64,000 bases of DNA from an uncultured Leptolyngbyaceae cyanobacterium (GTDB lineage: Bacteria > Cyanobacteriota > Cyanobacteriia > Leptolyngbyales > Leptolyngbyaceae): NCBI GenBank assembly GCA_938023035.1, contig CALIDI010000001.1, positions 17,986 to 81,985 of the forward strand, in the 5' to 3' direction. Both the position numbers and the translations under genes were made by a program. Positions within the stretch are counted from its first letter, which is position 1. Every line of letters starts with the position of its first letter. Below the pieces are notes generated by a model that was given only the letters and a program-made list of their open reading frames with translations, was not told the origin of the DNA and searched no databases. Shown in pieces: positions 38,079 through 46,372 of the stretch.

Positions 38079-40019
38079 TCAATTGGCTGCTTGAAGCCCT
38101 ATTTGCTGGTAGCGGCCCAATGCGGTTAGGGGGAAATGCAGCCGATAGTAGTGATAGTTTAAGTAAAAGTGACAAGGGAAGCCAGTGCCTGTAAATTCTG
38201 GTTCATTCCAGGACCCATCGGTTTGTTGGCTGCGCAGTAGATAGGTGACCCCTCGCTTAAGGGCAGTTTTGGCATAGGTACCTGTGGCTTGGCCTGCGGC
38301 CATTAACCCGAGCAAGGCCCAGGCCGTTTGAGAGGGGGTACTGTTGCCCTGGCCTTTCAAACTGGGGTCGTTGTAGCTGTGACAGGTCTCTCCCCAACCG
38401 CCATCGGCATTTTGGCAACTCACTAGCCAGGCGGCTCCTTGGGCGATCGCCCGCTGTTGGGCTTGGGGTGCGATCAGAGCCAAGGCCGTCAGTACACCGC
38501 TAGTACCATAGATGTAATTCACCCCCCAACGCCCAAACCAACAGCCCTCAGGTTCTTGCTCACGCTCTAGATAGGCAATGGCGCGGTTAATTGCAGTGGT
38601 TGAAAGCGGAAGGTCACCTGGAGGAGAAGAACCTGTTTTGCTCAATCGACCGACCATTTCTAATACGCGGGCGGTGACATCGGCGGTGTTAGGGTCAATC
38701 ATGGCTCGCAGATCGCCGTAGGGAATTTCATTTAGCCAGTCTTGGTCATTATCCAGATCAAAGGCGGCCCACCCTCCTGGCCGGCACTGCATGGTTGCAA
38801 TCCACTCAACGGCACGGGCGATCGCCTGTTGCTTCAATGGCTCAAAGGGGGTCTGCACCCCATCCAGCGCCATCACCACGACAGCCGTGTCATCTACATC
38901 AGGGTAAAAGCGATTATCAAATTCAAACGCCCAGGCTCCTGGCTTACCCGACCGATTCTTTACGGCCCAGTCACCATAGTCTAGAATTTGCCGATCAATT
39001 AACCACTGTGCTCCCCTTACCAGGGCTGGATGGTCAGGAGCTAGGCCCGAATCCACCAGCGATCGCAGCACTAGGGCCGTATCCCACACGGGCGACACGC
39101 AGGGTTGTACCCAGTAAATGGTCTCCGTTTCAACAGCAAAGTTGTCAATCGCCCGCAGCCCGCGTTCCACAATTGGATCCGCCACGTTGTAATTGAGCGC
39201 CCGTAGGGCCAGCATCGAGTTAAGCATCGCTGGAATAATGCCGCCCCAGTCTCCCGTTGCTTCTTGTCGTTCTAGCACCCATTTCTCAGCAGCCTTGAGT
39301 CCCTCCTCCCGCAGAGGCATCAGGTTTAAATCCGCTGCCAGTTTCATCGCATCATCCAACCAGACAAACAGATCTGTCCAATCACCGCGCCGGGGTAAGG
39401 CATACTGCCGCTGGGTGCCCTCGGTGTAGAGTTCATCTAGGTTGATCCCCTGGGGATAAACGGGTTGCTGATCAAAGACAATCAGTAGGGGCACAGTGCT
39501 ACCCCGCGCCCAACTCGACATTTCATAAATAGTGACGGGTGCTTGATCGGGCAATAGCATCAACGCTGGGGGAATTGAAGGGATACCTCGCCAACCGTAG
39601 CAACCGATCAGGGCCAGGTGAAACTTGGTAAAGATGCGAGTTTTGCTGATTCCACCCCGCGCCAGAATAAAGGACTTGGCGCGTTGCAAGGCCGGATCAC
39701 AAGACGGCACCCCCAGCAAACGCAAAGCCATGTAGGCTTCCACTGAAGTGCTGAGGTCACCGCCATCGCCATAAAACAATTCCCACCCGCCGTGGGGTCG
39801 TTGCTCCTGTAGCAGATAGGTTTTGGCTTTTTCTAGAGGGCGTGTGGTGTCAGTGCCCCAAATCTTGTGTAAAAGAATAACCTCAGCCGTAATGGTGACG
39901 TTGGATTCTAGATTGGCCCACCAGTAGCCCTCTGGCGTTTGCCGCGCGAGCAAATAATTCTGAGTGCGGGCGATCGCTTCGGCGAGATCGGGCGTTGTCA
40001 ACGGGTCTTGGGTCAGCAT
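38079..40019 (-). CDS. shc: Squalene-hopene cyclase
   Basis: A membrane-associated triterpene cyclase that folds squalene into hopene, the first committed step to hopanoids. The 646 residues are the usual length. The protonating DXDD motif is DVDD at residues 374-377. QW repeats are visible, for example QQRPHGGWELFYGD-like segments near the start and QNADGGWGETCHSY and QQTDGSWNEPEFTG at the end. The start is the ATG giving MLTQDPLTTP, with AAGGA ten bases upstream. No hpn genes for side-chain modification lie adjacent. Confidence 0.96.
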   Translation of the reverse strand: MLTQDPLTTPDLAEAIARTQNYLLARQTPEGYWWANLESNVTITAEVILLHKIWGTDTTRPLEKAKTYLLQEQRPHGGWELFYGDGGDLSTSVEAYMALRLLGVPSCDPALQRAKSFILARGGISKTRIFTKFHLALIGCYGWRGIPSIPPALMLLPDQAPVTIYEMSSWARGSTVPLLIVFDQQPVYPQGINLDELYTEGTQRQYALPRRGDWTDLFVWLDDAMKLAADLNLMPLREEGLKAAEKWVLERQEATGDWGGIIPAMLNSMLALRALNYNVADPIVERGLRAIDNFAVETETIYWVQPCVSPVWDTALVLRSLVDSGLAPDHPALVRGAQWLIDRQILDYGDWAVKNRSGKPGAWAFEFDNRFYPDVDDTAVVVMALDGVQTPFEPLKQQAIARAVEWIATMQCRPGGWAAFDLDNDQDWLNEIPYGDLRAMIDPNTADVTARVLEMVGRLSKTGSSPPGDLPLSTTAINRAIAYLEREQEPEGCWFGRWGVNYIYGTSGVLTALALIAPQAQQRAIAQGAAWLVSCQNADGGWGETCHSYNDPSLKGQGNSTPSQTAWALLGLMAAGQATGTYAKTALKRGVTYLLRSQQTDGSWNEPEFTGTGFPCHFYLNYHYYRLHFPLTALGRYQQIGLQAAN

Positions 40020-40270
40020 GTTACATCCTTCACCATTCGAATTCACAGACTAAGATCCACACAGGAATCCACAATGAACTTTTGTTACACCATCGCAAAT
40101 GTTGTATTCTGCGTTGAATCGGCTTACTTTGGCAACAACAAAACGGGTGAAAATTTGCTCTGATAAGGTCTTGGCACCGCACCCAGGAAAGCGGAAGGGG
40201 AAAGGCGGAAAGGGCATCCTGATTCTGTCAAGGCGGTTCTGCCTTGCAAGCACAGGAACTGGAGTAGGGG
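40020..40270. other. Upstream region of shc
   Basis: About 250 bases of AT-rich sequence and short purine-rich repeats (GGAAAGCGGAAGGGGAAAGG) next to a miniature repeat. No gene is seen. Confidence 0.4.
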
Positions 40271-40399
40271 GCATGTCACTTTAGCCCTCACCTTAAACCC
40301 CTCTCCCAATTTGGGAGAAGGACTTTGAAATGGCTCGGCTCCCCTTCTCCTAGGTTGGGAGAAGAGGCTGGGGGATGAGGGCCTGCAAAGGTGAGATGC
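40271..40399. repeat. Family 1 miniature inverted-repeat element, copy C
   Basis: The left end GCATGTCACTTTAGCCCTC and right end GAGGGCCTGCAAAGGTGAGA, then TGC, form an imperfect terminal inverted repeat. The core AATTTGGGAGAAGGAC and TTTGAAATGGCTCGGCT match copy B. Confidence 0.85.
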
Positions 40400-40637
40400 T
40401 CTTGTTGAGTACTGGCGGTTGTTCACTGGCTCAGCTTACGATGGTGATGGGGTGTGGTTGAATCAAGTGGGCGTCTTCTGGGGTGACAACCTGCTATCTG
40501 TCTAGGCCGAGCTAAAACAGGCATGAATTCAGCCTCTTTTAGTCCGACAGTCAAAACCTGGAAATCCCTAACTCAAGGGAAGGGGTAGAATCGCTCACTG
40601 TCATTTCTCATCGTTCTAAAATGGCCAGAATCCTCCT

Positions 40638-41141
40638 ATGACTCACCAAAACTGGATGCTGACTCAATTTGGCTTTGCGGCTCTGCTCTGTCTGGGGACA
40701 ATCGGGGTCAAGTGGGTACGGCCTGAAGCCCTAGCAGTGACCCCAAAGGCCCCTCCTAGTTCTGAAGCACCTGCTTTAAAACTGTATCGCCCTTTGTCTC
40801 TTTACCTGGCAAAGGAACACCCCTGTGCAGGCGCAGGCACCCAACGACAAATTAATGAATGTAATGCACGCGCTGCTCAAGTCGCCGATCGCCGCCTCAA
40901 TCAGGTCTATCAAGCGTTGCGCAAAACCCTGTCATCTCAACAACAGTGGAGACGGCTCCAAGAAGCTCAGTTAGCCTGGATTCGTTTTCGCGATCGCAAC
41001 TGTGAATTTTCCACAGGCCGATTTGAGGGTGGTTCCATCGCCCCAACTGTCTACAGCCAATGCCTGGAACGGGTGACCCAACAGCGCACAGAAGAACTAG
41101 AGGCCTATATGCGGGGGATGCAGCGAGATGGGATTTTCTAA
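40638..41141 (+). CDS. Secreted LprI-like (DUF1311) protein
   Basis: A 167-residue exported protein with an N-terminal hydrophobic segment (FGFAALLCLGTIGVKWV) and a C-terminal DUF1311/LprI-type domain. Family features are HPCAGAGTQRQINECNARA, LNQVYQALRKTL and LQEAQLAWIRFRDRNCEF, with four cysteines placed as in this family. Some members inhibit lysozyme; here that is inference. The 3' end overlaps the start of the following frameshifted gene by 14 bases, suggesting translational coupling. Confidence 0.83.
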   Translation: MTHQNWMLTQFGFAALLCLGTIGVKWVRPEALAVTPKAPPSSEAPALKLYRPLSLYLAKEHPCAGAGTQRQINECNARAAQVADRRLNQVYQALRKTLSSQQQWRRLQEAQLAWIRFRDRNCEFSTGRFEGGSIAPTVYSQCLERVTQQRTEELEAYMRGMQRDGIF

Positions 41142-41783
41142 CCAGATCTTTGGGCTTAGCATTTTACTGGCCAGTTGCATTCAATCACAGACCATAAGTG
41201 CTCCTGATGTTGGCTCAACAGCAATGCTTACTGACCCAGACACCATCGCTTTGGTCAGAAAACGGAGGTTCCAACCGAGTGCTCAACTGCTAAGTTGGGC
41301 AGGTTTTCTGAATCGCCGCTACCACGAAAACAGGGTGATGTCTACACTGCTCAACGGCATAACCCAGCAAAGATTCAATTTGGCACAGAAACCATCCGCC
41401 TGAGTATGGCAGAAGCCACTGTGCTTAAAGTTCTGGGGCAACCGACCCAAATTGAGCCATTTCAGGATCCTAATCTCCCTGCCGACATTCAACTGCGACG
41501 CTGGCTTTACCCGGGTTTAGCCCTGGAATTGGCAGGCCCCAAAGGAGCTGGCTATGTCAGTGCCATTGCTATTGAGTCTGAGGGGATTGCAACCGCCAAT
41601 GGACTGCAAGTTAGGGATAGCTACGCTACCGTCCTGATGGTCTATGGACACCCGCAGGCAAGGGAATCGCTAGGGGGCGATCGCACCCGGCTGATCTTCT
41701 ATCCCCATCGAGGGGATGGTTGGCTTCAGATTGACTTAGAAGGCGATCGCGTCATCCGCATTGAATTTGGCCTACCCGCCTGA
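41128..41783 (+). pseudogene. Frameshifted lipoprotein gene
   Basis: Two overlapping plus-strand frames form one gene. The first begins MGFSNQIFGLSILLASCIQS, with a lipobox LASC, and runs to about 41260. The second frame carries the body: KIQFGTETIRLSMAEATVLK, VLGQPTQIEPF and ending RVIRIEFGLPA. Adding one A to the run of four A at 41258-41261 joins them into a single frame of about 218 residues (VRKTEVPTECSTAKLGRF at the junction). So one base has been lost, or the run was misread, or frameshifting occurs. The family is unknown to me. Confidence 0.75.
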
Positions 41784-42098
41784 GTCGCTGGGCGCAACTA
41801 AATCGATGAGGATTTCAGGAATGGAGCCCCCTTTAACCCTCAATAAACTCAGAAACCGGGCGATCGCTACATATCGCTATACAAAGTGATGTCCCATCAT
41901 TAGAAAACCCTTCGCACAGAATGCCAAGGATCCCCTTACCCACCATTAACGGTGAGTTGATTGTCAAACTAGAGTGCGTGCATGACAGATCATCGGAAGG
42001 TCGATAAAGCCTAAATTTTGAAGATCCATCCCCATCAAATTGCCCGATGGCATACCTGGGCGATCGCCGTTCTCGCAACAACGACGCCCTTCAACAAA
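41784..42098. other. Gene-free stretch between convergent genes
   Basis: About 315 bases between convergent genes. No convincing coding frame, repeat or terminator is present. Confidence 0.4.
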
Positions 42099-42284
42099 TT
42101 ACAAATGCGCTTCGTAAGCAGCGCCCCGATAACTGAGTCGAAGGGTGCCGTGGTCGGGTAACTTCCGCCGGGGGATGCGGAAGCTAAAACGAGCACCGCG
42201 ATACATACCAGAGGTTGGGGACTGCACCGTTTCTACAGCCGCCAAGTCGGCATCGTATTGAACACCACGATAAGAAAGATGCAT
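42099..42284 (-). CDS. DUF4278 domain protein, paralogue 2
   Basis: A 61-residue protein with YRG motifs (LSYRGVQYDA at the start, GMYRGARFSF in the middle, LSYRGAAYEAHL at the end). Same family as the gene near 34.6 kb but shorter. The start follows AAGGAGTAACGCA, a good ribosome site. It lies 65 bases downstream of a 47-residue small gene on the same strand, with which it is probably co-transcribed. Confidence 0.88.
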   Translation of the reverse strand: MHLSYRGVQYDADLAAVETVQSPTSGMYRGARFSFRIPRRKLPDHGTLRLSYRGAAYEAHL

Positions 42285-42349
42285 TGCGTTACTCCTTGAG
42301 TCATTGAGAAGAATTCGAGCCTTGAGGAAAGGCCCTAACCACTAGAAAA

Positions 42350-42493
42350 TTAGTTCTGACTCGTTTCGACATAGGTCAGCGGCTGGTCGAGGCCCAGCTC
42401 GACAGCAGCGCGAACAACCATAGAAGATTGCCGATTTCGGTCAGAATGACGACGACGAGTGGTCAAAGTGCGAAGTTGGGTTTGAACAGTCAT
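42350..42493 (-). CDS. Small basic protein (47 aa) upstream of DUF4278 paralogue 2
   Basis: An ATG with AGAGGT seven bases upstream opens a 47-codon frame: MTVQTQLRTLTTRRRHSDRN, then a hydrophobic helix-like part (SSMVVRAAVELGLD) and YVETSQN. The N-terminal half is strongly basic (RRRHSDRNR). The good ribosome site, the ordered composition and the position as first gene of a two-gene unit argue that it is real. I do not know its function. Confidence 0.6.
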   Translation of the reverse strand: MTVQTQLRTLTTRRRHSDRNRQSSMVVRAAVELGLDQPLTYVETSQN

Positions 42494-42805
42494 GATGAGA
42501 CCTCTGCAATAGGTAAATTTGAGTGAAATAGAAACGGTAGCTTTTGCTACAGTTTTATCTTAACTCAACCGACATAAAGGTGGGGTTAACAGGAGTAAAA
42601 AATTTGAGAAATTCTGTATTTAAAAGCACAAAAATCGAAAATTGTTAGGATATCCCCACCTTTAGGCTGAAAAATCGAACGTTATCGACCGCAGGCAGCT
42701 CCTAAAAACTCGAATAACTGTTCATCCTTTCCCGATTGTCTACAATCCGGGGCCTTCCGCAGGCCTGGTGAGCAGTAGCAATCATGCTCTAGCAAGTCGA
42801 ACCTC
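42494..42805. other. Promoter region of the small-protein/DUF4278 unit
   Basis: About 310 AT-rich bases. The right part lies downstream of the DUF4230 gene. No gene or terminator with a T tract was identified. Confidence 0.4.
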
Positions 42806-43531
42806 CTAGGTGATTTGAAGAATGGGAACAGTGGCTTGTGCTACGCTTTTGACTGTGAAATTGGGAGAACCGCAGGTGCCCCCAACTGCCGTGGGAGTGA
42901 CCTGAATCTTAGTAAATCCGGCCTTGGTTAAAATCGCTGCGATCAGACTGGCTGTATTGTGGCTGGCCGCAGTGAGTAGGGAACTGGTGCAGGCCTGCTG
43001 ACGAATTTCTGCGATTGCCTGCCGCTGCGCGGCCTCATACAAATCAGCACCCGCCTTAGGACCAAACCAGCGGCGATAGTTTGCCAGAGTGGTAGATCGA
43101 TCCACATCCAGACTCACAGCTTGAATCTGGGGAGGCGGCAGTTGCACCTCAATTCGACGCTGAGCCGGATCAAGGGCCTGCACTTGCAAGGCATCTAGGG
43201 CAATTCCAGCTCGCACCGTCCCCACTCCCTCATAGACTAGGTTGGTATCTCCTAGAGGAATTCCCAGGGCTTGGATCGTTTGATGTAAAACAACCGTGGC
43301 TTTAATCGTGGTGGTGGCACTGGTTAACTCTGTCGCATCTTGCACGCTACTGACAATCAGGTTACGCACCTGAGCCTCGGTCGTGAAATGGAACGGCGAC
43401 AGCAGGGAATGTAGCCCAATCCAAAGTGCCAGGGACAGAGCGATCGCCCCAGTCACCGGCCAAAAGGCGCGATCGGCAAACCTCTCTAGGGTGGTCTGTG
43501 CCATTTGTCGCAGGACGTTCAACGATGCCAT
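42806..43531 (-). CDS. DUF4230 family membrane-anchored protein
   Basis: A 241-residue protein with one N-terminal membrane anchor (FWPVTGAIALSLALWIGLHS) and a periplasmic or extracytoplasmic body of the DUF4230 type, with VYEGVGTVRAGIALDALQ and the strand RRIEVQLPPPQIQAVSLD as family-like segments. Two cysteines (QQACTSS and GGTCGSP) could pair. Function is unknown. An internal ATG nine codons later (MAQTTLERF) is a possible start. Confidence 0.82.
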   Translation of the reverse strand: MASLNVLRQMAQTTLERFADRAFWPVTGAIALSLALWIGLHSLLSPFHFTTEAQVRNLIVSSVQDATELTSATTTIKATVVLHQTIQALGIPLGDTNLVYEGVGTVRAGIALDALQVQALDPAQRRIEVQLPPPQIQAVSLDVDRSTTLANYRRWFGPKAGADLYEAAQRQAIAEIRQQACTSSLLTAASHNTASLIAAILTKAGFTKIQVTPTAVGGTCGSPNFTVKSVAQATVPILQIT

Positions 43532-43599
43532 AACGTTTACAACCCTCTGAGCAACGCGCTAAACCAAACAGTGGTGCTCCCCATTTTAGCGCTGGCTAC

Positions 43600-44208
43600 C
43601 TAGCCCTGACTGCTTTGGGGCTGCGCTTGAGTTCGCAAGCAGCCCTGAAACACCCAGCGGTAAAAATGCCCGGTTAGATAGGAGAGATTTAATGCGACCA
43701 GCAAAAAGCGCACAACCCAGAAATCGACATGGGGAAAGAGATAGATTGAAATCACCAAAACCAGGCCCCGCTCCACCCAGGCAACTACTCGCCCATGGTG
43801 ACGGGGATCCCAATAGGAAATCGGGCTGATAAAGCGATACTGGCTGAAGGGTAAAAAGTGGCGATGGGCATCGTGATTGTGAATCGGCAAATCCCCCAGG
43901 GAATGCAAAATTGCACTTAAACCAACGAGTTTGAGCCATTGCCATCCTAAAAAATGGGCCAGAGTTGCCGCGATCGCTGCTAGCGGAATGGAATGAAATA
44001 AATGAACAACTTGCTGCCAGTGAGGCTGCCAGTAGGTTTCAGACCAAATCTTTGCCTCTGACTGACGCCGGATGCGCTTTGCCCAAAAGTACATAACAAA
44101 CATAGGAATGTCGGGCAAAGTTGCCCCTATAATGACTGGCAAAACCGCTTCAGAGCGTCCATTCATCAGTAGAGCAAGATTAACGATCGCGTGGCTCGGA
44201 GTATTCAT
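43600..44208 (-). CDS. Histidine-rich integral membrane protein
   Basis: A 202-residue membrane protein (start MNTPSHAIVNLALLMNG, preceded by AGAGGGG). It has several hydrophobic segments (VLPVIIGATLPDIPMFVMYF, then SIPLAAIAATLAHFLGW, then LVLVISIYLFP). Conserved-looking histidines and aspartates (THA-like SHAIVN, LHSLGDLPIHNHDAHRH) resemble the YdjM/DUF457 group of predicted metal-dependent membrane hydrolases; the link is tentative. Co-directional with the DUF4230 gene, 70 bases before it. Confidence 0.72.
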   Translation of the reverse strand: MNTPSHAIVNLALLMNGRSEAVLPVIIGATLPDIPMFVMYFWAKRIRRQSEAKIWSETYWQPHWQQVVHLFHSIPLAAIAATLAHFLGWQWLKLVGLSAILHSLGDLPIHNHDAHRHFLPFSQYRFISPISYWDPRHHGRVVAWVERGLVLVISIYLFPHVDFWVVRFLLVALNLSYLTGHFYRWVFQGCLRTQAQPQSSQG

Positions 44209-44495
44209 GCTTCCCCTCTGAGAAAGTCCACGTCCAGTATGCTCCAAAATAGATGGATTTTTGTGAAGATCCGATTGGGTTGGCTCTGGGCAAGCCTTTG
44301 ACCACAGGTGAGAGCCGGCGGGTCGGTGGCCTGACCCTGCTTAAATCACTGTTCCATTTGGGGTGCGTGCTGTTCAACTCTGCTTATGGACAGCATCAAG
44401 GATTTTTAGGTTTCGCGACCGGGGCAATTGCCCCTGCCAGGCCCACGGGGTGTTATCGTGCTTGTATGCCGTTACCCCTAGGTTAACTGGTTAAG

Positions 44496-46307
44496 ATGAT
44501 AGACGCCCAACCGCTCTTATCCCCCAATCGCACCCGGGATGTGCAAGTGGCTTCCCTGGGAAATGACACGCTAGTGTTGCGATCGCGCACGTGGGATCGG
44601 CTGAAATTTGAGGTAGAGTATGCCCGCCAACGGGGAACGACTGCCAACTCCTATTTGATTCAGGCAACAGAGCCGGCCTTAATTGATCCACCCGGCGAAT
44701 CCTTCACTGATTTGTTTTTAGATGAGCTGCAACTGCACGAATACTATCAGCGGTTGAGCTATGTCATCCTAGGGCATGTCAACCCCAATCGGGTTGCGAC
44801 CTTAAAGCGCCTGTTAGCCTTAGCGCCCTATGCCACGGTTGTTTGCTCAAAGCCGGGGGCGATTGCTCTGCAATCACTCCTGTCTGATCAACCCACGAGT
44901 GCCACTACGGCCTATCCAGAAGAGGCACTGGAACTAGGAATCGCCTATGCTGGCGATCGCACCCTCAAACTGCGAATTGTTCGCGATGGTGACCAGCTCG
45001 ACCTGGGCAACGGCCATGAGCTGCTCTTTTTCTTCGTGCCCACACCCCGCTTCCCCGATGGGCTAGTCACCTTTGACTCCAGCACTCAAGTGCTTTTTAC
45101 AGACAAGCTGTTTGGTGCCCATGTTTGTGGTGAAGCTGTGTTTGACGAACACTGGAAAGAACTCCAAGCGGATCGTCGCTACTACTTTGATTGCATCCAT
45201 GCCGCTCAAGCCACTCAAGTTGAAACCGCGCTGGGCAAACTGGCAACCGTTAAAGCGAAGTTGTATGCTCCGGGGCATGGGCCAATGGTGCGTCATAGTC
45301 TTAGCCGTCTCACCCTGGATTACCAGCAATGGTGCGCCGAGCAACAGACCCAAGATTTCTCTGTGGCATTGCTCTACGCCTCTGCCTATGGGAACACCGC
45401 AACGATGGCCCAGGCGATCGCCCAGGGAATTACCCAAAGCGGAGCAACCGTCAAAGCCATTAACTGCGAGTTTGCTGACCCGGCTGAAATTGAACAGGCG
45501 ATCGAAACCTGCGATGGCTTCGTGATTGGCTCTCCGACCCTGGGGGGGCATGCACCCGTACAAATTCAAACCGCTCTCGGAGTCGTCTTGGCGACAGCCG
45601 CCAAAACTAAGCTAGCGGGAGTATTTGGCTCCTACGGCTGGAGTGGAGAGGCCGTTGATATGTTGGAAAGTAAGCTACAAGATGCGGGCTATCGCTTTGG
45701 GTTTGAAACCCTGAGGGTGAAGTTCAAACCAACCGAGGCAGTCCTCAAGCAATGTGAAACCGCCGGCAGTGAGTTTATCTACACCCTCAAGAAAACCAGA
45801 AAGTCGGTCGCTCCGCGCCAGTTTGTTGCTGAAACCCAAACCGATCGCACCGGGCAGGCCGTCGGGCGGGTGACCGGTTCTCTTTGCGTCGTCACCACCC
45901 AAAAAGCTGGAAAAAACGTGGGGCTGGTCACCTCCTGGGTATCCCAGGCAAGTTTCAACCCGCCGGGCATTACAGTCGCGATCGCCCAGCATGGCACCAT
46001 CGAGTTTCTCGCCACCCCAGGAGAGCAGTTTGTGCTCAATATTTTGAAGGATGGCAGCCCCTTGCGGCGGCACTTTCAGCGAACTTTCTTACCCAATGAA
46101 GATGCCTTCACCGACCTGGATACTGAATTGGCTCCCAATGGCAACTTAATCTTACTAGAAGCGCTTTCCTGGTTGGAATGTACGGTTCAAAATCGGATGG
46201 AGTGCGGCGACCACTGGCTGGTCTACGCTACTGTGAACAACGGTCGTGTGCTTGACTTGTCGGGGGTCACTGCTGTCAACCACCGTAAATCAGGCAATCA
46301 GTATTAG
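44496..46307 (+). CDS. flv1: Flavodiiron protein, Flv1 type
   Basis: Flv1 acts with Flv3 to reduce oxygen to water at the acceptor side of photosystem I, protecting it under fluctuating light. The 603 residues contain the beta-lactamase-like domain (1-275), a flavodoxin domain (from FSVALLYASAYGNTATMAQA, about 290-430) and a C-terminal flavin reductase domain (from VGRVTGSLCVVTTQKAG). The diiron motif HxExDH is replaced by H94-V-N96-P-N98-R99, and the next histidine by R185, while D203 and H261 remain. Loss of diiron ligands is known for Flv1 and Flv2; the sequence VNPNR fits Flv1. No flv3 lies next to it. Confidence 0.9.
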   Translation: MIDAQPLLSPNRTRDVQVASLGNDTLVLRSRTWDRLKFEVEYARQRGTTANSYLIQATEPALIDPPGESFTDLFLDELQLHEYYQRLSYVILGHVNPNRVATLKRLLALAPYATVVCSKPGAIALQSLLSDQPTSATTAYPEEALELGIAYAGDRTLKLRIVRDGDQLDLGNGHELLFFFVPTPRFPDGLVTFDSSTQVLFTDKLFGAHVCGEAVFDEHWKELQADRRYYFDCIHAAQATQVETALGKLATVKAKLYAPGHGPMVRHSLSRLTLDYQQWCAEQQTQDFSVALLYASAYGNTATMAQAIAQGITQSGATVKAINCEFADPAEIEQAIETCDGFVIGSPTLGGHAPVQIQTALGVVLATAAKTKLAGVFGSYGWSGEAVDMLESKLQDAGYRFGFETLRVKFKPTEAVLKQCETAGSEFIYTLKKTRKSVAPRQFVAETQTDRTGQAVGRVTGSLCVVTTQKAGKNVGLVTSWVSQASFNPPGITVAIAQHGTIEFLATPGEQFVLNILKDGSPLRRHFQRTFLPNEDAFTDLDTELAPNGNLILLEALSWLECTVQNRMECGDHWLVYATVNNGRVLDLSGVTAVNHRKSGNQY

Positions 46308-46372
46308 GAAGACGCCAAGGTTAAGGAGTACGGGAGATTTCATGCAGAGTCGCCGATGGAAAGGGCAAAGCC

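Noticed and set aside
41833..42081. 82-codon minus-strand frame
   Set aside because: No domain or ribosome site, and the region is between convergent genes.
45063..46073. Long antisense frames inside flv1 (168 and 132 codons)
   Set aside because: They are shadows of a strongly conserved gene on the other strand.
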